From assembly GCF_002954715.1 (NCBI RefSeq), contig NZ_MSCP01000001.1:2451523-2515522 (forward strand): DNA of 64,000 nt. The letters run 5' to 3'. Shown here one piece after another: positions 28,494-38,814 of this stretch; position 1 is the stretch's first letter, and every line of letters begins with the position of its first letter. Under the pieces are notes generated by a model. That model worked only from the letters and a program-made list of their open reading frames with translations. It searched no databases and was not told the DNA's origin. This stretch comes from Aliivibrio sifiae. GTDB lineage: Bacteria; Pseudomonadota; Gammaproteobacteria; Enterobacterales; Vibrionaceae. Both the position numbers and the translations under genes were made by a program.

Positions 28494-30443
28494 ATGAGTG
28501 ACATTCACGTATACCCAGTCAATCAAGACATCGCAAAACATGCACATGCTGATGAAGATAAATACCGTGAAATGTACCAGCAATCCGTTATTAACCCTGA
28601 GGGGTTTTGGCGTGAGCATGGACAAATAGTCGATTGGATGACTCCTTACACTAAAGTAAAAAATACCTCTTTTGATACTGGTCACGTAGACATTAAATGG
28701 TTTGAAGATGGCGAGTTAAATGTCTCAGCAAACTGTATTGATCGCCACCTTGCTACTCGTGGTGACGACGTTGCGATCATCTGGGAGGGCGATGATCCTC
28801 AAGATGATGCCTCAATTACATTCAACGAGCTTCACGAACAAGTATGTAAATTCTCAAACGCACTAAAAAGCCAAGGGGTACGTAAAGGTGATGTGGTCTG
28901 TATTTATATGCCAATGGTCGCTGAAGCTGCTGTAGCTATGCTTGCTTGTACTCGTATTGGTGCAGTTCACACGGTTGTTTTTGGTGGTTTCTCTCCAGAA
29001 GCACTAGCGGGTCGCATTGTCGATTCAGATGCAAAAGTAGTGATCACCGCTGACGAAGGCGTTCGTGGTGGGCGTACCGTCCCTCTAAAGAAAAACGTCG
29101 ATGATGCATTAAATAATCCTGAAGTAACCACCATTGAAAAAGTGGTTGTATTCCAACGTACAGGTAATGATGTAGATTGGAATGAAGGACGCGATGTATG
29201 GTGGCATGAAGCGACCGCTGTTGCTTCTGCACATTGTGCACCTGAAGCAATGAATGCTGAAGATCCTCTTTTCATTCTTTACACCTCCGGCTCAACAGGT
29301 AAACCTAAAGGCGTATTACACACCACTGGCGGCTACCTTGTTTATGCAGCAATGACCTTTAAATATATTTTTGATTACCAAGAAGGCGAAGTGTTTTGGT
29401 GTACTGCCGATGTAGGTTGGATAACAGGTCATACTTATCTAATTTATGGGCCGCTGGCCAATGGAGCAAAAACCATTTTATTTGAAGGTGTGCCAAATTA
29501 CCCAAGCACAAGCCGCATGAGCGAAGTGGTGGATAAGCATAATGTAAATATTCTTTATACTGCACCAACGGCTATCCGAGCATTAATGGCTCAAGGCAAT
29601 GATGCTATTGAAGGAACATCAAGAACATCATTACGAGTCATGGGTTCTGTTGGTGAGCCAATTAACCCTGAAGCATGGGAATGGTATTACAACACCATTG
29701 GTGATGCCCGTTGCCCTATCGTTGATACGTGGTGGCAAACGGAAACGGGCGGGATTTTAATCTCTCCACTTCCTGGGGCAACCGCATTGAAACCAGGTTC
29801 TGCAACTCGCCCTTTCTTTGGTGTTCAACCAGCTTTGGTTGATAACATGGGCAACCTTATTGAAGGCGCTGCCGATGGAAACTTAGTTATTACTGATTCT
29901 TGGCCGGGACAAATGCGTACCATTTATGGTGACCACGAACGTTTTGAACAAACCTATTTCTCAACCTTTAAAGGCATGTATTTCACGAGTGATGGCGCTA
30001 GACGTGATGAAGATGGTTATTATTGGATTACTGGACGTGTCGATGATGTATTAAATGTATCAGGTCACCGCATGGGTACGGCTGAAGTAGAATCTGCTCT
30101 TGTTGCTTTTGATAAAATTGCCGAAGCGGCCATTGTCGGTGTTCCACACGATATTAAAGGCCAAGCTATTTACGCATACATAACATTAAACTCAGGTGAA
30201 TACCCAAGTGCTGAATTACATAAAGAAGTAAAAGATTGGGTAAGAAAAGAAATTGGTCCTATCGCTACACCGGATTTCTTGCATTGGACTGATTCACTAC
30301 CCAAAACACGTTCAGGTAAAATTATGCGTCGTATTCTTCGAAAAATCGCAACAGGCGACACCTCTAATTTAGGTGATACTTCTACACTTGCAGACCCTAG
30401 TGTGGTCGATAAACTCATTGAAGAGCAAAGAAAAATTGCTTAG
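28494..30443 (+). CDS. acs: acetyl-CoA synthetase
   Basis: AMP-forming acetate activation to acetyl-CoA, the scavenging arm of the acetate switch. 649 residues. The adenylate-forming core motif [18 protein letters not shown] is present, together with TWWQTETGG and the C-terminal [11 protein letters not shown], whose Lys609 is the position acetylated in E. coli-type Acs. AAGGAG stands 6 bases before ATG 28494. The gap upstream (28290-28493) should hold the CrbR-dependent promoter, but I could not identify a binding site by eye. The CrbRS-type genes are in the same cluster. A terminator follows. Confidence 0.97.
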   Translation: MSDIHVYPVNQDIAKHAHADEDKYREMYQQSVINPEGFWREHGQIVDWMTPYTKVKNTSFDTGHVDIKWFEDGELNVSANCIDRHLATRGDDVAIIWEGDDPQDDASITFNELHEQVCKFSNALKSQGVRKGDVVCIYMPMVAEAAVAMLACTRIGAVHTVVFGGFSPEALAGRIVDSDAKVVITADEGVRGGRTVPLKKNVDDALNNPEVTTIEKVVVFQRTGNDVDWNEGRDVWWHEATAVASAHCAPEAMNAEDPLFILYTSGSTGKPKGVLHTTGGYLVYAAMTFKYIFDYQEGEVFWCTADVGWITGHTYLIYGPLANGAKTILFEGVPNYPSTSRMSEVVDKHNVNILYTAPTAIRALMAQGNDAIEGTSRTSLRVMGSVGEPINPEAWEWYYNTIGDARCPIVDTWWQTETGGILISPLPGATALKPGSATRPFFGVQPALVDNMGNLIEGAADGNLVITDSWPGQMRTIYGDHERFEQTYFSTFKGMYFTSDGARRDEDGYYWITGRVDDVLNVSGHRMGTAEVESALVAFDKIAEAAIVGVPHDIKGQAIYAYITLNSGEYPSAELHKEVKDWVRKEIGPIATPDFLHWTDSLPKTRSGKIMRRILRKIATGDTSNLGDTSTLADPSVVDKLIEEQRKIA

Positions 30444-30467
30444 ATAAAATAAGAATCTAACCTCCCC

Positions 30468-30500
30468 AAAGCCGCTATTAATCATAATAGTGGTTTTTTT
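30468..30500 (+). terminator. intrinsic terminator after acs
   Basis: CCGCTATTA pairs with TAATAGTGG (one G-T pair) around a 4-base loop, followed by seven T. Confidence 0.85.
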
Positions 30501-30871
30501 ATTGTGACTCTTAGCTCAAATTGACAGATCTTTTCCTAACAACCTTCTTTGAAGCTAATAAACAAAATAAAAAACTGTATAGTTGTTCTACAAGTTGAAA
30601 GTATTTGTTAACTAACGGATAAAATCACTGAACTTAATAGTCCTCTACTATTCTAATTATCATATATGAGCCAAAAAATGTTTTATTCACGACACCAAGA
30701 ATGAAACTTAGAGCTGATAAGACCAGTATTTTGCTGCGATTTGCTGTGATATTGTCTATAATTGCTTTTTATGAGCATTCGCAAGACAAAAATTGCAAAA
30801 GCTCATCGAATCTAATATAAAAGATGTGCTTTTTTTACTTTAACCGTAAAAACAAGGAATTTAGCATCACA
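30501..30871. other. gene-free stretch between acs and aroQ
   Basis: No convincing coding sequence on either strand. A TATAAT (near 30757) and a short stem ATGAGC/GCTCAT (about 30769-30806) suggest that the aroQ promoter and leader lie in the last 120 bases. Nothing else was seen. Confidence 0.5.
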
Positions 30872-31321
30872 ATGTCTACTCAATCGCGAATTTTAGTTCT
30901 CAATGGTCCGAACCTTAATTTATTAGGTCTTCGAGAACCGGCACATTATGGCAGTCAAAATTTAGAACAGATTGTTAACGCTCTAACCATTCAAGCTAAT
31001 ACGTTGGATGTTGAACTCGAGCATTTACAATCAAATCGTGAATATGAGTTGATTGAAGCTATTCATAATGCTTATCAACGTATTGATTTCATTATTATCA
31101 ACCCAGCCGCGCTTACTCATACGAGTGTCGCTTTGCGTGATGCATTGCTTGGGGTTGATATTCCTTTTATTGAAGTGCACTTATCTAATGTCTATGCACG
31201 CGAACCTTTCCGCCACCATTCTTATCTTTCAGATAAAGCGGTCGGTGTGATTTGTGGATTAGGTGCCGATGGCTACGAATTTGCTTTGAATGCTGCGATA
31301 AAACGCCTGCGTTCAAATTAA
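30872..31321 (+). CDS. aroQ: 3-dehydroquinate dehydratase, type II
   Basis: Third step of the shikimate pathway, 3-dehydroquinate to 3-dehydroshikimate. The 149-residue protein from ATG 30872 begins [19 protein letters not shown], with the catalytic Tyr/Arg loop (LREPAHYG), the [10 protein letters not shown] substrate loop and [14 protein letters not shown] with the catalytic His. Type II enzymes are about 145-150 residues. A longer in-frame version from 30824 adds 16 residues without family match. It lies 30 bases before accB; aroQ-accB-accC is a common gammaproteobacterial order. Confidence 0.95.
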   Translation: MSTQSRILVLNGPNLNLLGLREPAHYGSQNLEQIVNALTIQANTLDVELEHLQSNREYELIEAIHNAYQRIDFIIINPAALTHTSVALRDALLGVDIPFIEVHLSNVYAREPFRHHSYLSDKAVGVICGLGADGYEFALNAAIKRLRSN

Positions 31322-31351
31322 TCACTGAATATAAACAGAAGAGATTACACA

Positions 31352-31816
31352 ATGGATATCCGCAAAATTAAAAAACTGATCGAACTAGTTGAAGAATCTG
31401 GTATTGCAGAACTTGAGATTTCTGAAGGTGAAGAATCTGTACGTATCAGCCGTGCGGTAGCACCTATGGCTCAACTTGCACCAATGCAAGCAGTTGCAGC
31501 TCCTGCACCAGTTGCGGCTCCAACAGCAGCACCTGTTGCAACAGCGGCGGCTCCAGTAGCTGCAGCTCCTGCTGAAGTAGCTGGTCATAAAGTTTGCTCT
31601 CCAATGGTTGGTACTTTCTACGGCGCTTCAAGCCCTGATGCAAAACCATTTGTTAAAGTTGGTCAACAAGTTACTGCTGGCGATACTCTATGTATCATCG
31701 AAGCAATGAAAATGATGAACCAAATCGAAGCAGATAAATCAGGCGTAGTTACCGCGATTCTAGTTGAAGACGGCAACCCGGTTGAGTTTGATCAACCTCT
31801 TGTTATCATCGAATAA
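31352..31816 (+). CDS. accB: acetyl-CoA carboxylase biotin carboxyl carrier protein
   Basis: Biotin carrier subunit of acetyl-CoA carboxylase, first step of fatty acid synthesis. 154 residues: N-terminal domain ([18 protein letters not shown]), an Ala/Pro-rich linker (about residues 42-78) and the biotinyl domain with EAMKMMNQI, where Lys120 is the biotinylation site. Cotranscribed with accC, 11 bases downstream. A possible site of the autoregulation known for accBC in E. coli, though nothing in the sequence proves it. Confidence 0.97.
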   Translation: MDIRKIKKLIELVEESGIAELEISEGEESVRISRAVAPMAQLAPMQAVAAPAPVAAPTAAPVATAAAPVAAAPAEVAGHKVCSPMVGTFYGASSPDAKPFVKVGQQVTAGDTLCIIEAMKMMNQIEADKSGVVTAILVEDGNPVEFDQPLVIIE

Positions 31817-31827
31817 TAGAGGCCTCT

Positions 31828-33171
31828 ATGTTAGATAAATTAGTTATCGCAAACCGTGGTGAAATTGCACTGCGTATCTTGCGAGCATGTAAAGAACTTG
31901 GTATTAAAACGGTTGCTGTTCACTCTACGGCCGACCGTGATTTAAAACACGTTCTTCTTGCTGATGAAACGATTTGTATTGGTCCTGCTCGTGGTATCGA
32001 CAGCTACCTAAATATTCCTCGTATTATCAGTGCGGCAGAAGTAACAGGAGCTGTAGCTGTTCACCCTGGTTATGGCTTCCTTTCTGAAAATGCAGATTTC
32101 GCAGAACAAGTTGAACGTTCTGGTTTTATCTTTGTTGGTCCAAAAGCGGAAACTATTCGCATGATGGGTGACAAAGTATCAGCAATCACTTCTATGAAAA
32201 AAGCGGGCGTACCTTGTGTACCTGGTTCTGACGGTCCGTTAGATGATGATGCAGCTAAAAATAAAGCTCACGCAAAACGTATCGGTTTCCCTGTAATCAT
32301 CAAAGCCTCTGGTGGCGGCGGTGGTCGTGGTATGCGTGTTGTTCGTGCCGAAAAAGATCTTGTTGAAGCAATCGCAATGACTCGCGCAGAAGCAAAAGCA
32401 TGTTTCAATAACGATATGGTTTACATGGAAAAATTCCTTGAAAACCCTCGTCATATTGAAGTTCAAGTTCTTGCTGATGGCCAAGGTAATGCAATTCATC
32501 TTGGTGAGCGTGACTGTTCTATGCAACGTCGCCACCAAAAAGTAGTTGAGGAAGCTCCGGCTCCTGGCATCACTGAAGAGATGCGTAAATACATCGGTGA
32601 CCGTTGTACTCGTGCGTGTATCGAAATTGGTTATCGTGGCGCTGGTACGTTTGAATTCCTATACGAAAATGGTGAATTCTACTTCATTGAAATGAACACT
32701 CGTATCCAAGTTGAGCATACGATTACTGAAATGGTAACGGGCATCGACCTAGTAAAAGAGCAACTTCGTATTGCGGCTGGCCAACCATTATCTTATACAC
32801 AAGATGATATTAAGCTACGTGGCCATTCTATTGAATGCCGTATTAATGCTGAAGATTCTGTTAAATTCCTACCGTCTCCAGGTAAGATAACGCGCTTCCA
32901 TGCTCCTGGTGGTATGGGCGTTCGTTGGGAATCTCACATCTATACTGGCTACACAGTGCCACCACATTACGATTCAATGATCGGTAAGCTAATTACTTAC
33001 GGTGAAAATCGTGATGTTGCTATTGCTCGTATGAAGAACGCATTAAGTGAAATGATTGTTGAAGGTATTAACGTAAATACTTCTCTTCAATTATCAATCA
33101 TGAACGATGAAAACTTCCAACACGGCGGTGCTAATATTCATTACCTAGAGAAAAAATTAGGTCTTCAATAA
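31828..33171 (+). CDS. accC: acetyl-CoA carboxylase biotin carboxylase subunit
   Basis: ATP-dependent carboxylation of the biotin on AccB. 447 residues, close to E. coli AccC (449). [20 protein letters not shown] at the start, the glycine-rich ATP loop [14 protein letters not shown], and [14 protein letters not shown] at the active site are intact. Last gene of the aroQ-accB-accC unit; a strong terminator follows before prmA. Confidence 0.97.
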   Translation: MLDKLVIANRGEIALRILRACKELGIKTVAVHSTADRDLKHVLLADETICIGPARGIDSYLNIPRIISAAEVTGAVAVHPGYGFLSENADFAEQVERSGFIFVGPKAETIRMMGDKVSAITSMKKAGVPCVPGSDGPLDDDAAKNKAHAKRIGFPVIIKASGGGGGRGMRVVRAEKDLVEAIAMTRAEAKACFNNDMVYMEKFLENPRHIEVQVLADGQGNAIHLGERDCSMQRRHQKVVEEAPAPGITEEMRKYIGDRCTRACIEIGYRGAGTFEFLYENGEFYFIEMNTRIQVEHTITEMVTGIDLVKEQLRIAAGQPLSYTQDDIKLRGHSIECRINAEDSVKFLPSPGKITRFHAPGGMGVRWESHIYTGYTVPPHYDSMIGKLITYGENRDVAIARMKNALSEMIVEGINVNTSLQLSIMNDENFQHGGANIHYLEKKLGLQ

Positions 33172-33207
33172 GACGCCAATTTGATTCTTTAAGTTAAAGA
33201 AATAAAT

Positions 33208-33241
33208 AAAGGCCGTGAGTGATTACACTCACGGCCTTTTT
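33208..33241 (+). terminator. intrinsic terminator after accC
   Basis: AAAGGCCGTGAGTG/CACTCACGGCCTTT, 4-base loop, T-run. The prmA start codon is 47 bases further on. Confidence 0.93.
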
Positions 33242-33287
33242 CTATGGTAAAATTCGCCGATATTTTCAACTAAATAAAGTGATCCCC

Positions 33288-34172
33288 ATGCCTTGGATTC
33301 AAGTAAAACTAAACGCTACTTCTGAAAATGCTGAACAAATCAGTGATATGCTAATGGAAGAGACAGGTGCTCTTTCAGTCACATTTTTAGATGCAAAAGA
33401 TGTCCCTATCTTCGAACCTCTTCCTGGAGAGACTCGTTTATGGGGCGAGACAGATATTGTTGCTCTTTATGATGCAGAAACCGACATGGATTTAGTGATT
33501 ACACAGTTGAAAGCAAGTAACGTTCTAGACGATAACTTTGCTTACAAAGTTGAGCAACTAGAAGACAAAGATTGGGAACGTGAATGGATGGATAACTTCC
33601 ACCCAATGAAGTTTGGTGAGCGTTTATGGATCTGCCCAAGCTGGCTTGAAATCCCAGAACCTGACGCTGTTAACGTAATGCTTGACCCGGGTTTAGCATT
33701 CGGTACTGGTACCCATGCCACAACAGCACTTTGTCTTGAATGGTTAGAAAGCATCGATCTTAAAGGTAAAACGGTTATCGATTTTGGTTGTGGTTCTGGC
33801 ATTTTGGCGATCGCCGCGATCAAACTAGGTGCTGCAAAAGTCGTAGGGATCGACATTGATCCTCAAGCGATCACGGCATCAAAAGACAATGCAACTCGTA
33901 ATGGCGTCGCTGATCAACTTGAGTTATTCCTGCCTCAAGACCAACCTGAAAACCTTGTAGCTGACGTTGTAGTTGCTAATATTCTTGCTGCTCCTTTACG
34001 TGAGCTTTCAAGTATTATCACCGCTCACGTGAAGCCAAAAGGCGTCTTAGCAATGTCTGGTGTACTTGATACTCAAGCGCTTGATGTCGCTTCATACTAC
34101 TCTGAGAACTTCACTCTTGATGCAATTGCTGAGCAACAAGAATGGTGTAGAATCTCAGGAATTAAGAAGTAA
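33288..34172 (+). CDS. prmA: ribosomal protein L11 methyltransferase
   Basis: Trimethylates lysines and the N-terminus of ribosomal protein L11, which is encoded by rplK in this same window. 294 residues from ATG 33288 (E. coli 293). SAM-binding motif [20 protein letters not shown] and the NILAAPL motif are typical. An in-frame extension from 33219 runs through the accC terminator and was rejected. PrmA is followed by dusB-fis as in E. coli, but dusB has its own promoter. Confidence 0.96.
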   Translation: MPWIQVKLNATSENAEQISDMLMEETGALSVTFLDAKDVPIFEPLPGETRLWGETDIVALYDAETDMDLVITQLKASNVLDDNFAYKVEQLEDKDWEREWMDNFHPMKFGERLWICPSWLEIPEPDAVNVMLDPGLAFGTGTHATTALCLEWLESIDLKGKTVIDFGCGSGILAIAAIKLGAAKVVGIDIDPQAITASKDNATRNGVADQLELFLPQDQPENLVADVVVANILAAPLRELSSIITAHVKPKGVLAMSGVLDTQALDVASYYSENFTLDAIAEQQEWCRISGIKK

Positions 34173-34288
34173 TGTCCTCTCAGACCTACTCTTCCTAGAA
34201 AAAACTTCAATGCCTCAATACTAAATTTGAGGCATAAAACCGTCTAATTGACTGAAATATAAACAAATTGAACAAACAATTTGTAAAT

Positions 34289-34340
34289 GCTCAAAATTTG
34301 GTCTTTTCAGGCGAGCAAAAAATGCGTAAAATGCGCGCCC
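34289..34340 (+). promoter_or_regulatory. dusB-fis promoter with Fis-site match
   Basis: TTTTCA (34304-34309), a 17-base spacer and TAAAAT (34327-34332), followed at once by GCGCGCCC, a GC-rich discriminator typical of promoters under stringent control. GCTCAAAATTTGGTC (34289-34303) fits the Fis core pattern G-N3-A-W5-T-N3-C exactly and abuts the -35. E. coli fis is autorepressed and stringently controlled, so the layout matches. Confidence 0.75.
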
Positions 34341-34367
34341 TTGCTGACACAAACGTGTGTGGATGTT

Positions 34368-35336
34368 TTGCAGATAGGTAAATATACATTAAACAACAAT
34401 CTTATCGTTGCTCCTATGGCTGGTGTAACCGATAGGCCTTTTCGTGAGTTGTGTATGCGTTACGGCGCAGGCATGGCCGTGAGCGAAATGATGTCTTCTA
34501 ATCCAAAACTGTGGAAAACATCTAAGTCCCAAAATCGCATGGTACATGAAGGTGAATCTGGTATTCGCTCAGTACAAATTGCAGGGGCAGATCCAAAGTT
34601 AATGGCGGAAGCAGCGCAACACTGTGTTGAAACTGGTGCGCAAATCATCGATATCAATATGGGATGCCCTGCTAAAAAAGTGAATAAGAAGCTTGCGGGT
34701 TCAGCGCTTCTACAACGACCAGATCTGATCGAAGAGATCTTACTGGCTGTTGTGAATGCGGTTGATGTTCCTGTCACTCTGAAAACTCGTACAGGCTGGG
34801 ATCCAGACAATAGAAACTGTGTTCAGGTTGCAAAAATGGCAGAACAGTGTGGCATTCAGGCTTTAGCGCTCCATGGGCGAACCAGAGCTTGTATGTACAA
34901 AGGTGATGCTGAGTACGACAACATTAAAGCGGTAAAAGAAGCGATTTCTATTCCGGTTATAGCGAACGGTGATATCGACTCGCCGGAGAAGGCTCGCTTT
35001 GTGCTTGATTACACAGGCGCAGACGCTTTAATGATCGGCCGTCCTGCACAAGGTAGGCCATGGATTTTTCAAGAAATCCAACATTATTTAGAAACGGGCG
35101 AACTCATGCCACCTCTTCCTATTGAAGAAGTGAAGGCTACTTTACTTGGCCATGTTCATGCACTTCATCTATTTTATGGTGAGTTTTTAGGCCCTCGCAT
35201 TGCTCGTAAGCATGTGGGTTGGTACTTAAAAGAGCATGAGCAAGCAAATGAGTTCCGCCGCAGCTTTAACGCGATAGAGGACGCTTCACAGCAACTCCAT
35301 CAGCTTGAAAGCTATTTCGACCACGTTGCATCATAA
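34368..35336 (+). CDS. dusB: tRNA-dihydrouridine synthase B
   Basis: FMN-dependent reduction of uridine in the tRNA D-loop. 322 residues from TTG 34368 (E. coli 321), starting (M)[23 protein letters not shown] in two pieces. [10 protein letters not shown] with the catalytic Cys and IANGDI are present. No in-frame ATG lies near the family start; GTG 34359 is the alternative. A longer reading frame from 34287 passes through the promoter and its first residues are not family-like. The out-of-frame ATG at 34363 hits a stop after four codons. Cotranscribed with fis (22-base gap). Confidence 0.9.
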   Translation: MQIGKYTLNNNLIVAPMAGVTDRPFRELCMRYGAGMAVSEMMSSNPKLWKTSKSQNRMVHEGESGIRSVQIAGADPKLMAEAAQHCVETGAQIIDINMGCPAKKVNKKLAGSALLQRPDLIEEILLAVVNAVDVPVTLKTRTGWDPDNRNCVQVAKMAEQCGIQALALHGRTRACMYKGDAEYDNIKAVKEAISIPVIANGDIDSPEKARFVLDYTGADALMIGRPAQGRPWIFQEIQHYLETGELMPPLPIEEVKATLLGHVHALHLFYGEFLGPRIARKHVGWYLKEHEQANEFRRSFNAIEDASQQLHQLESYFDHVAS

Positions 35337-35358
35337 TAACAGAAGAGCTAAACAGAAT

Positions 35359-35655
35359 ATGTTCGATCAATCTATGACTTCAGAAGCATTAACAGTTACA
35401 ACAGTTACAGCACAAGACCAAATTACTCAGAAACCACTACGTGACTCTGTTAAGGCTTCGCTGAAAAACTACTTAGGCCAATTAAACGGCCAAGAAGTTA
35501 ACGACTTATATGAATTAGTATTAGCTGAAGTAGAGCAACCTCTACTAGACATGATCATGCAGCATACTCGCGGCAACCAAACGAAAGCAGCAAACATGAT
35601 GGGTATCAACCGTGGTACGCTTCGCAAGAAACTTAAAAAATACGGCATGAACTAA
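35359..35655 (+). CDS. fis: DNA-binding protein Fis
   Basis: Nucleoid-associated factor that bends DNA, activates rRNA promoters and aids inversion and excision reactions. From ATG 35359 it is 98 residues, the exact length of E. coli Fis. The C-terminal helix-turn-helix [27 protein letters not shown] (read in pieces) is nearly invariant. Downstream of dusB as in other gammaproteobacteria. Two terminator hairpins follow. Confidence 0.98.
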   Translation: MFDQSMTSEALTVTTVTAQDQITQKPLRDSVKASLKNYLGQLNGQEVNDLYELVLAEVEQPLLDMIMQHTRGNQTKAANMMGINRGTLRKKLKKYGMN

Positions 35656-35675
35656 TCAAGCCTTATTGAAAATTC

Positions 35676-35709
35676 AAAGCAGTGTTAAGTAATTAACACT
35701 GCTTTTTTT
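35676..35709 (+). terminator. intrinsic terminator after fis
   Basis: AAAGCAGTGTTAA/TTAACACTGCTTT with a 4-base loop and T-run. Confidence 0.92.
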
Positions 35710-35743
35710 ATATCTATAATATAGTTGATTAATTGACATAAAA

Positions 35744-35776
35744 AAGCCGATACCACATTTCTGTAGTATCGGCTTT
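35744..35776. terminator. terminator of the minus-strand coiled-coil gene
   Basis: GCCGATAC/GTATCGGC stem; on the minus strand it follows the stop of the gene at 35792 and ends in a T-run. It could also act for fis. Confidence 0.8.
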
Positions 35777-35791
35777 TCAATCTATTACCTA

Positions 35792-36100
35792 CTATGGCGG
35801 CCAAGCTCGTTTCTTACCACCACCAGCGCCAGCACCTGAGCGAATAAGCTCGACTGCTTTTGCTGTTTTCTCTTCAATTCCTTTCAAACGCTCATCAAGT
35901 TCACTTAAATCAGCTGAGGCTCCTGCTGTACTCGCTCCTTGAGCACCTCCGCTATCAATCATTTTAGCGATCTTAGCGTTCTGAGCTTCAATACGCTTAA
36001 TGCGAGCATCAAGCTCCATTACTGCTTTCCCTTGCTCACTGATTTTTCTATCTATAACTTTCAGAGCGGAAAGCAATTTCATTACGTATTGTTTTTCCAT
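35792..36100 (-). CDS. hypothetical coiled-coil protein
   Basis: 102 residues, function not recognised. Residues about 1-50 and 63-90 have heptad-like Leu/Ile/Ala spacing (DARIKRIEAQNAKIAKMI; LSELDERLKGIEEKTAKAV), consistent with two coiled-coil helices joined by a Gly/Ala/Ser linker. The C-terminus is Gly-rich, then basic, ending KKRAWPP. No signal peptide or membrane segment. It has its own terminator and lies between fis and a zntR-like gene. A ribosome binding site GGTGAGAG precedes ATG 36100. Confidence 0.7.
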   Translation of the reverse strand: MEKQYVMKLLSALKVIDRKISEQGKAVMELDARIKRIEAQNAKIAKMIDSGGAQGASTAGASADLSELDERLKGIEEKTAKAVELIRSGAGAGGGKKRAWPP

Positions 36101-36190
36101 TAATTGGCTCTCACCTAATTTTTGCTCGTATTCTTATACATTAACTATCGACCATTTTATCAACATCTTTAATAAACAGTCATAATAAAT

Positions 36191-36616
36191 TTACGCTTTT
36201 TTCTCTTCTAAATCAGCCAGTGCCGAAAGAATTGAACAATGTGAGGCATCATCATCGATATGACCACAGCACGCATCATTAATGCTTTTCAATGCAGTGC
36301 GTATATCCGTTAGTTGTGCAATCTTCTCATCTATAATCGTTAACTTCGTTTGTGTGATCGATTTAACTTCAGCACAACTGTGTTTAGTAGCCTCTAGACG
36401 AATAGCAAGTAACTCTTTAATCTCATCAAGAGTTAGACCTAATTGCTTTGCTTTTAAGATAAAACGGATTTGCGCTAGATTTTCTTCATTATAAAGACGA
36501 TAGCCGCTACTACTTCTTCCTGACGGAATGAGTAATCCATTTTTTTCATAAAAACGTAATGTATCACTGGTTACATTACAGTGTTTTGCCAATTCACCAA
36601 TTAAATACATTTTCAT
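36191..36616 (-). CDS. zntR: MerR-family zinc-responsive regulator, ZntR-like
   Basis: 141-residue MerR-type activator. N-terminal helix-turn-helix MYLIGELAKHCNVTSDTLRFYE and a dimer helix are followed by the C-terminal metal loop NDACCGHIDDDASHCSIL, matching the zinc-binding CC-x-H-x-C loop of E. coli ZntR; another Cys (KHSCAEVKS) fits the first ligand position. Zinc is therefore the likely inducer and a P-type ATPase such as ZntA the likely target, but zntA is not in this window. The start at 36616 follows GAG; 36610 is possible. Confidence 0.87.
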   Translation of the reverse strand: MKMYLIGELAKHCNVTSDTLRFYEKNGLLIPSGRSSSGYRLYNEENLAQIRFILKAKQLGLTLDEIKELLAIRLEATKHSCAEVKSITQTKLTIIDEKIAQLTDIRTALKSINDACCGHIDDDASHCSILSALADLEEKKA

Positions 36617-36686
36617 TAACTCTAATCCCTCTTTGTCAGCGCCTATTTTCATTCTTTTTTAACAAAAAGGGCATCTTTTTTTGAGA

Positions 36687-36702
36687 ATGCAATCGATTGC
36701 GG
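36687..36702 (+). promoter_or_regulatory. PurR box upstream of purH
   Basis: ATGCAATCGATTGCGG matches the 16-base PurR operator pattern (GCAA-n-CG-n-TTGC core). It lies 193 bases before purH, consistent with purine repression of purH and downstream genes. No clear -10/-35 pair could be fixed around it. Confidence 0.72.
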
Positions 36703-36894
36703 AAGCTTTTTTGTTTAACTTTAGTTAGAATATGCGCCATTACGTTGATGTGATGTTTCGCGCTTAACTCTTTATTAGGGTATTTCCCAAAACTGGCCAA
36801 TTGCTGTTTGTTGTCTTTATCATTAAGAATGACAAACAGAACAAGTTCATTTTTGGCAAAAATCCTAACTTAATTCTAAAGGAAGAAAGTAGCA

Positions 36895-38487
36895 ATGAAT
36901 AACCCACGTCCGATCCGTCGCGCGCTAATTAGCGTATCTGATAAAACTGGTATTGTAGAATTTGCTCAAGCACTGACTGAACGTGGTGTTGATATTTTAT
37001 CTACTGGCGGCACAGCTCGCCTGCTAGCAGAAAAAAATATTCCTGTAACAGAAGTATCTGATTACACAGGCTTCCCTGAAATGATGGATGGCCGCGTTAA
37101 AACTCTTCATCCTAAAGTTCATGGTGGTGTTCTTGGTCGTCGCGGTCAAGATGATGACATCATGGCTCAACATGGTATCAACCCAATCGATATTGTTGTT
37201 GTTAACCTTTATCCATTCGCTGAAACCGTAGCAAAAAAAGGCTGTACGTTAGCTGATGCTGTTGAGAACATCGATATCGGTGGTCCAACAATGGTTCGCT
37301 CTGCGGCTAAAAACCACAAAGACGTCGCTATTGTCGTTAATGCTCACGATTACGATCGCGTAATTTCTGAAATGGACTCTAACGAAAAATCACTGACTCA
37401 AGCAACTCGCTTTGATTTAGCAATTGCTGCATTTGAGCACACAGCTTCTTACGATGGCATGATCGCAAACTACTTCGGCACTATGGTTCCTAGCTACGGT
37501 AAGAATAAGGAAGGCGATAACGAATCTAAATTCCCTCGTACCTTCAACCAACAGTTCGAGAAAAAACAAGACATGCGCTACGGTGAGAACAGTCATCAAG
37601 CTGCTGCATTCTATGTTGAAGCTAATCCTGAAGAAGCGTCAGTATCAACTGCTCGTCAAATTCAAGGTAAAGCGCTTTCTTACAACAACATTGCAGATAC
37701 AGATGCCGCTCTAGAGTGTGTGAAAGAATTCGACGAACCTGCATGTGTTATCGTTAAACACGCAAACCCATGTGGTGTTGCCCTAGGTGAAAATGTTCTT
37801 GAAGCTTATGACCGCGCTTTCAAAACAGATCCAACATCTGCATTTGGCGGTATCATCGCATTTAACCGCGAACTAGATGCAGCAACAGCAACTGCAATTA
37901 CTGAGCGTCAATTCGTTGAAGTTATCATTGCTCCTTCTGTTTCTGCTGAAGCAATTGAAATTGTTGCAGCTAAGAAAAATCTTCGCCTACTTGAATGTGG
38001 TGAGTGGACAACTAAAACAACTGGCTTTGACGTGAAACGCGTTAACGGCGGTTTACTAGTTCAAGATCGCGATCAAGGCATGGTATCGGAAGATGAGCTT
38101 AAAGTGGTTTCTAAGCGCCAACCAACTGCTGAAGAACTAAAAGATGCATTGTTCTGCTGGAAAGTAGCAAAATACGTTAAATCTAACGCGATTGTTTACT
38201 CTAAAGGTGACATGACTATCGGTGTCGGCGCAGGCCAAATGAGCCGCGTTTACTCTGCAAAAATCGCTGGCATTAAAGCCGCTGACGAAGGTCTTGTGGT
38301 TGAAGGCTGTGCAATGGCATCTGATGCGTTCTTCCCATTCCGTGATGGTATTGATGCTGCTGCTGAAGCAGGCATTAAATGTGTTATCCAACCGGGTGGT
38401 TCTATGCGTGATGACGAAGTTATTGCTGCTGCCGATGAACATGGCATGGCGATGATCTTTACTGGCATGCGTCACTTCCGCCACTAG
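36895..38487 (+). CDS. purH: bifunctional AICAR transformylase/IMP cyclohydrolase
   Basis: Last two steps of de novo IMP synthesis. 530 residues (E. coli 529). N-terminal cyclohydrolase domain (residues about 1-200; [37 protein letters not shown]) and C-terminal transformylase domain with [12 protein letters not shown] and the ending [19 protein letters not shown] precedes ATG 36895. A PurR box lies upstream. It is separated from purD by 327 bases of repeat-bearing sequence. Confidence 0.97.
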   Translation: MNNPRPIRRALISVSDKTGIVEFAQALTERGVDILSTGGTARLLAEKNIPVTEVSDYTGFPEMMDGRVKTLHPKVHGGVLGRRGQDDDIMAQHGINPIDIVVVNLYPFAETVAKKGCTLADAVENIDIGGPTMVRSAAKNHKDVAIVVNAHDYDRVISEMDSNEKSLTQATRFDLAIAAFEHTASYDGMIANYFGTMVPSYGKNKEGDNESKFPRTFNQQFEKKQDMRYGENSHQAAAFYVEANPEEASVSTARQIQGKALSYNNIADTDAALECVKEFDEPACVIVKHANPCGVALGENVLEAYDRAFKTDPTSAFGGIIAFNRELDAATATAITERQFVEVIIAPSVSAEAIEIVAAKKNLRLLECGEWTTKTTGFDVKRVNGGLLVQDRDQGMVSEDELKVVSKRQPTAEELKDALFCWKVAKYVKSNAIVYSKGDMTIGVGAGQMSRVYSAKIAGIKAADEGLVVEGCAMASDAFFPFRDGIDAAAEAGIKCVIQPGGSMRDDEVIAAADEHGMAMIFTGMRHFRH

Positions 38488-38503
38488 TTCTCTTGTCATC
38501 ATT

Positions 38504-38599
38504 GGGGCGGTAACTGCGTTGACTACGCTCGCTTACCCTAATCACATAGCGAGCTATGCTCATAGGGATAAGCTCGCTTGTCGCCTTGTTAGCGCTCCC
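38504..38599. repeat. large imperfect palindrome between purH and purD
   Basis: Outer arms GGGGCGGTAAC (38504-38514) and GTTAGCGCTCCC (38588-38599) are imperfect complements, and inner arms (GCTCGCTTA.CCTA near 38527 against TAGGG.TAAGC near 38564) converge on ATAGC-GA-GCTAT at the centre. The whole can fold into one long hairpin. The form suggests an interspersed intergenic repeat; copy number is unknown. Confidence 0.65.
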
Positions 38600-38718
38600 A
38601 CTGATTTAAAGAGACCTCGAATAGTTGAATCGCGTAAGCACCAACTACTTTGAGCAAAACTTATTATTTTGTTTTTTTAAATATTCCGATATTTGAAATA
38701 CGTAGAGCAAATCAGTGA

Positions 38719-38784
38719 CTTTAGTTCAAGGAAAACACGCGGAGCTTATGACCATAAGTGAGCATGTTTGACACAGAAATAAAG
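38719..38784. repeat. ERIC-like palindromic repeat before purD
   Basis: Outer arms CTTTAGTTC (38719-38727) and GAAATAAAG (38776-38784) match at 8 of 9 positions; the centre has CTTATG-AC-CATAAG (38745-38758). The layout and wording (GGAGCTTA near the centre) recall enterobacterial ERIC elements, several of which occur in Vibrio. It lies just before the purD ribosome binding site. Confidence 0.55.
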
Positions 38785-38814
38785 GCTCTGAAGCAGCTAT
38801 AAGGATTTTAAAAC

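Noticed and set aside
34287..34367. N-terminal extension of DusB
   Set aside because: The extra 27 residues run through the -35, -10 and discriminator of the dusB-fis promoter and do not resemble the family.
34363..34377. ATG TTT TGC AGA TAG near the dusB start, which would give MFCR then a stop
   Set aside because: Could mark a one-base sequencing or real frameshift, but TTG 34368 gives a normal family-length protein, so a frameshift is not needed.
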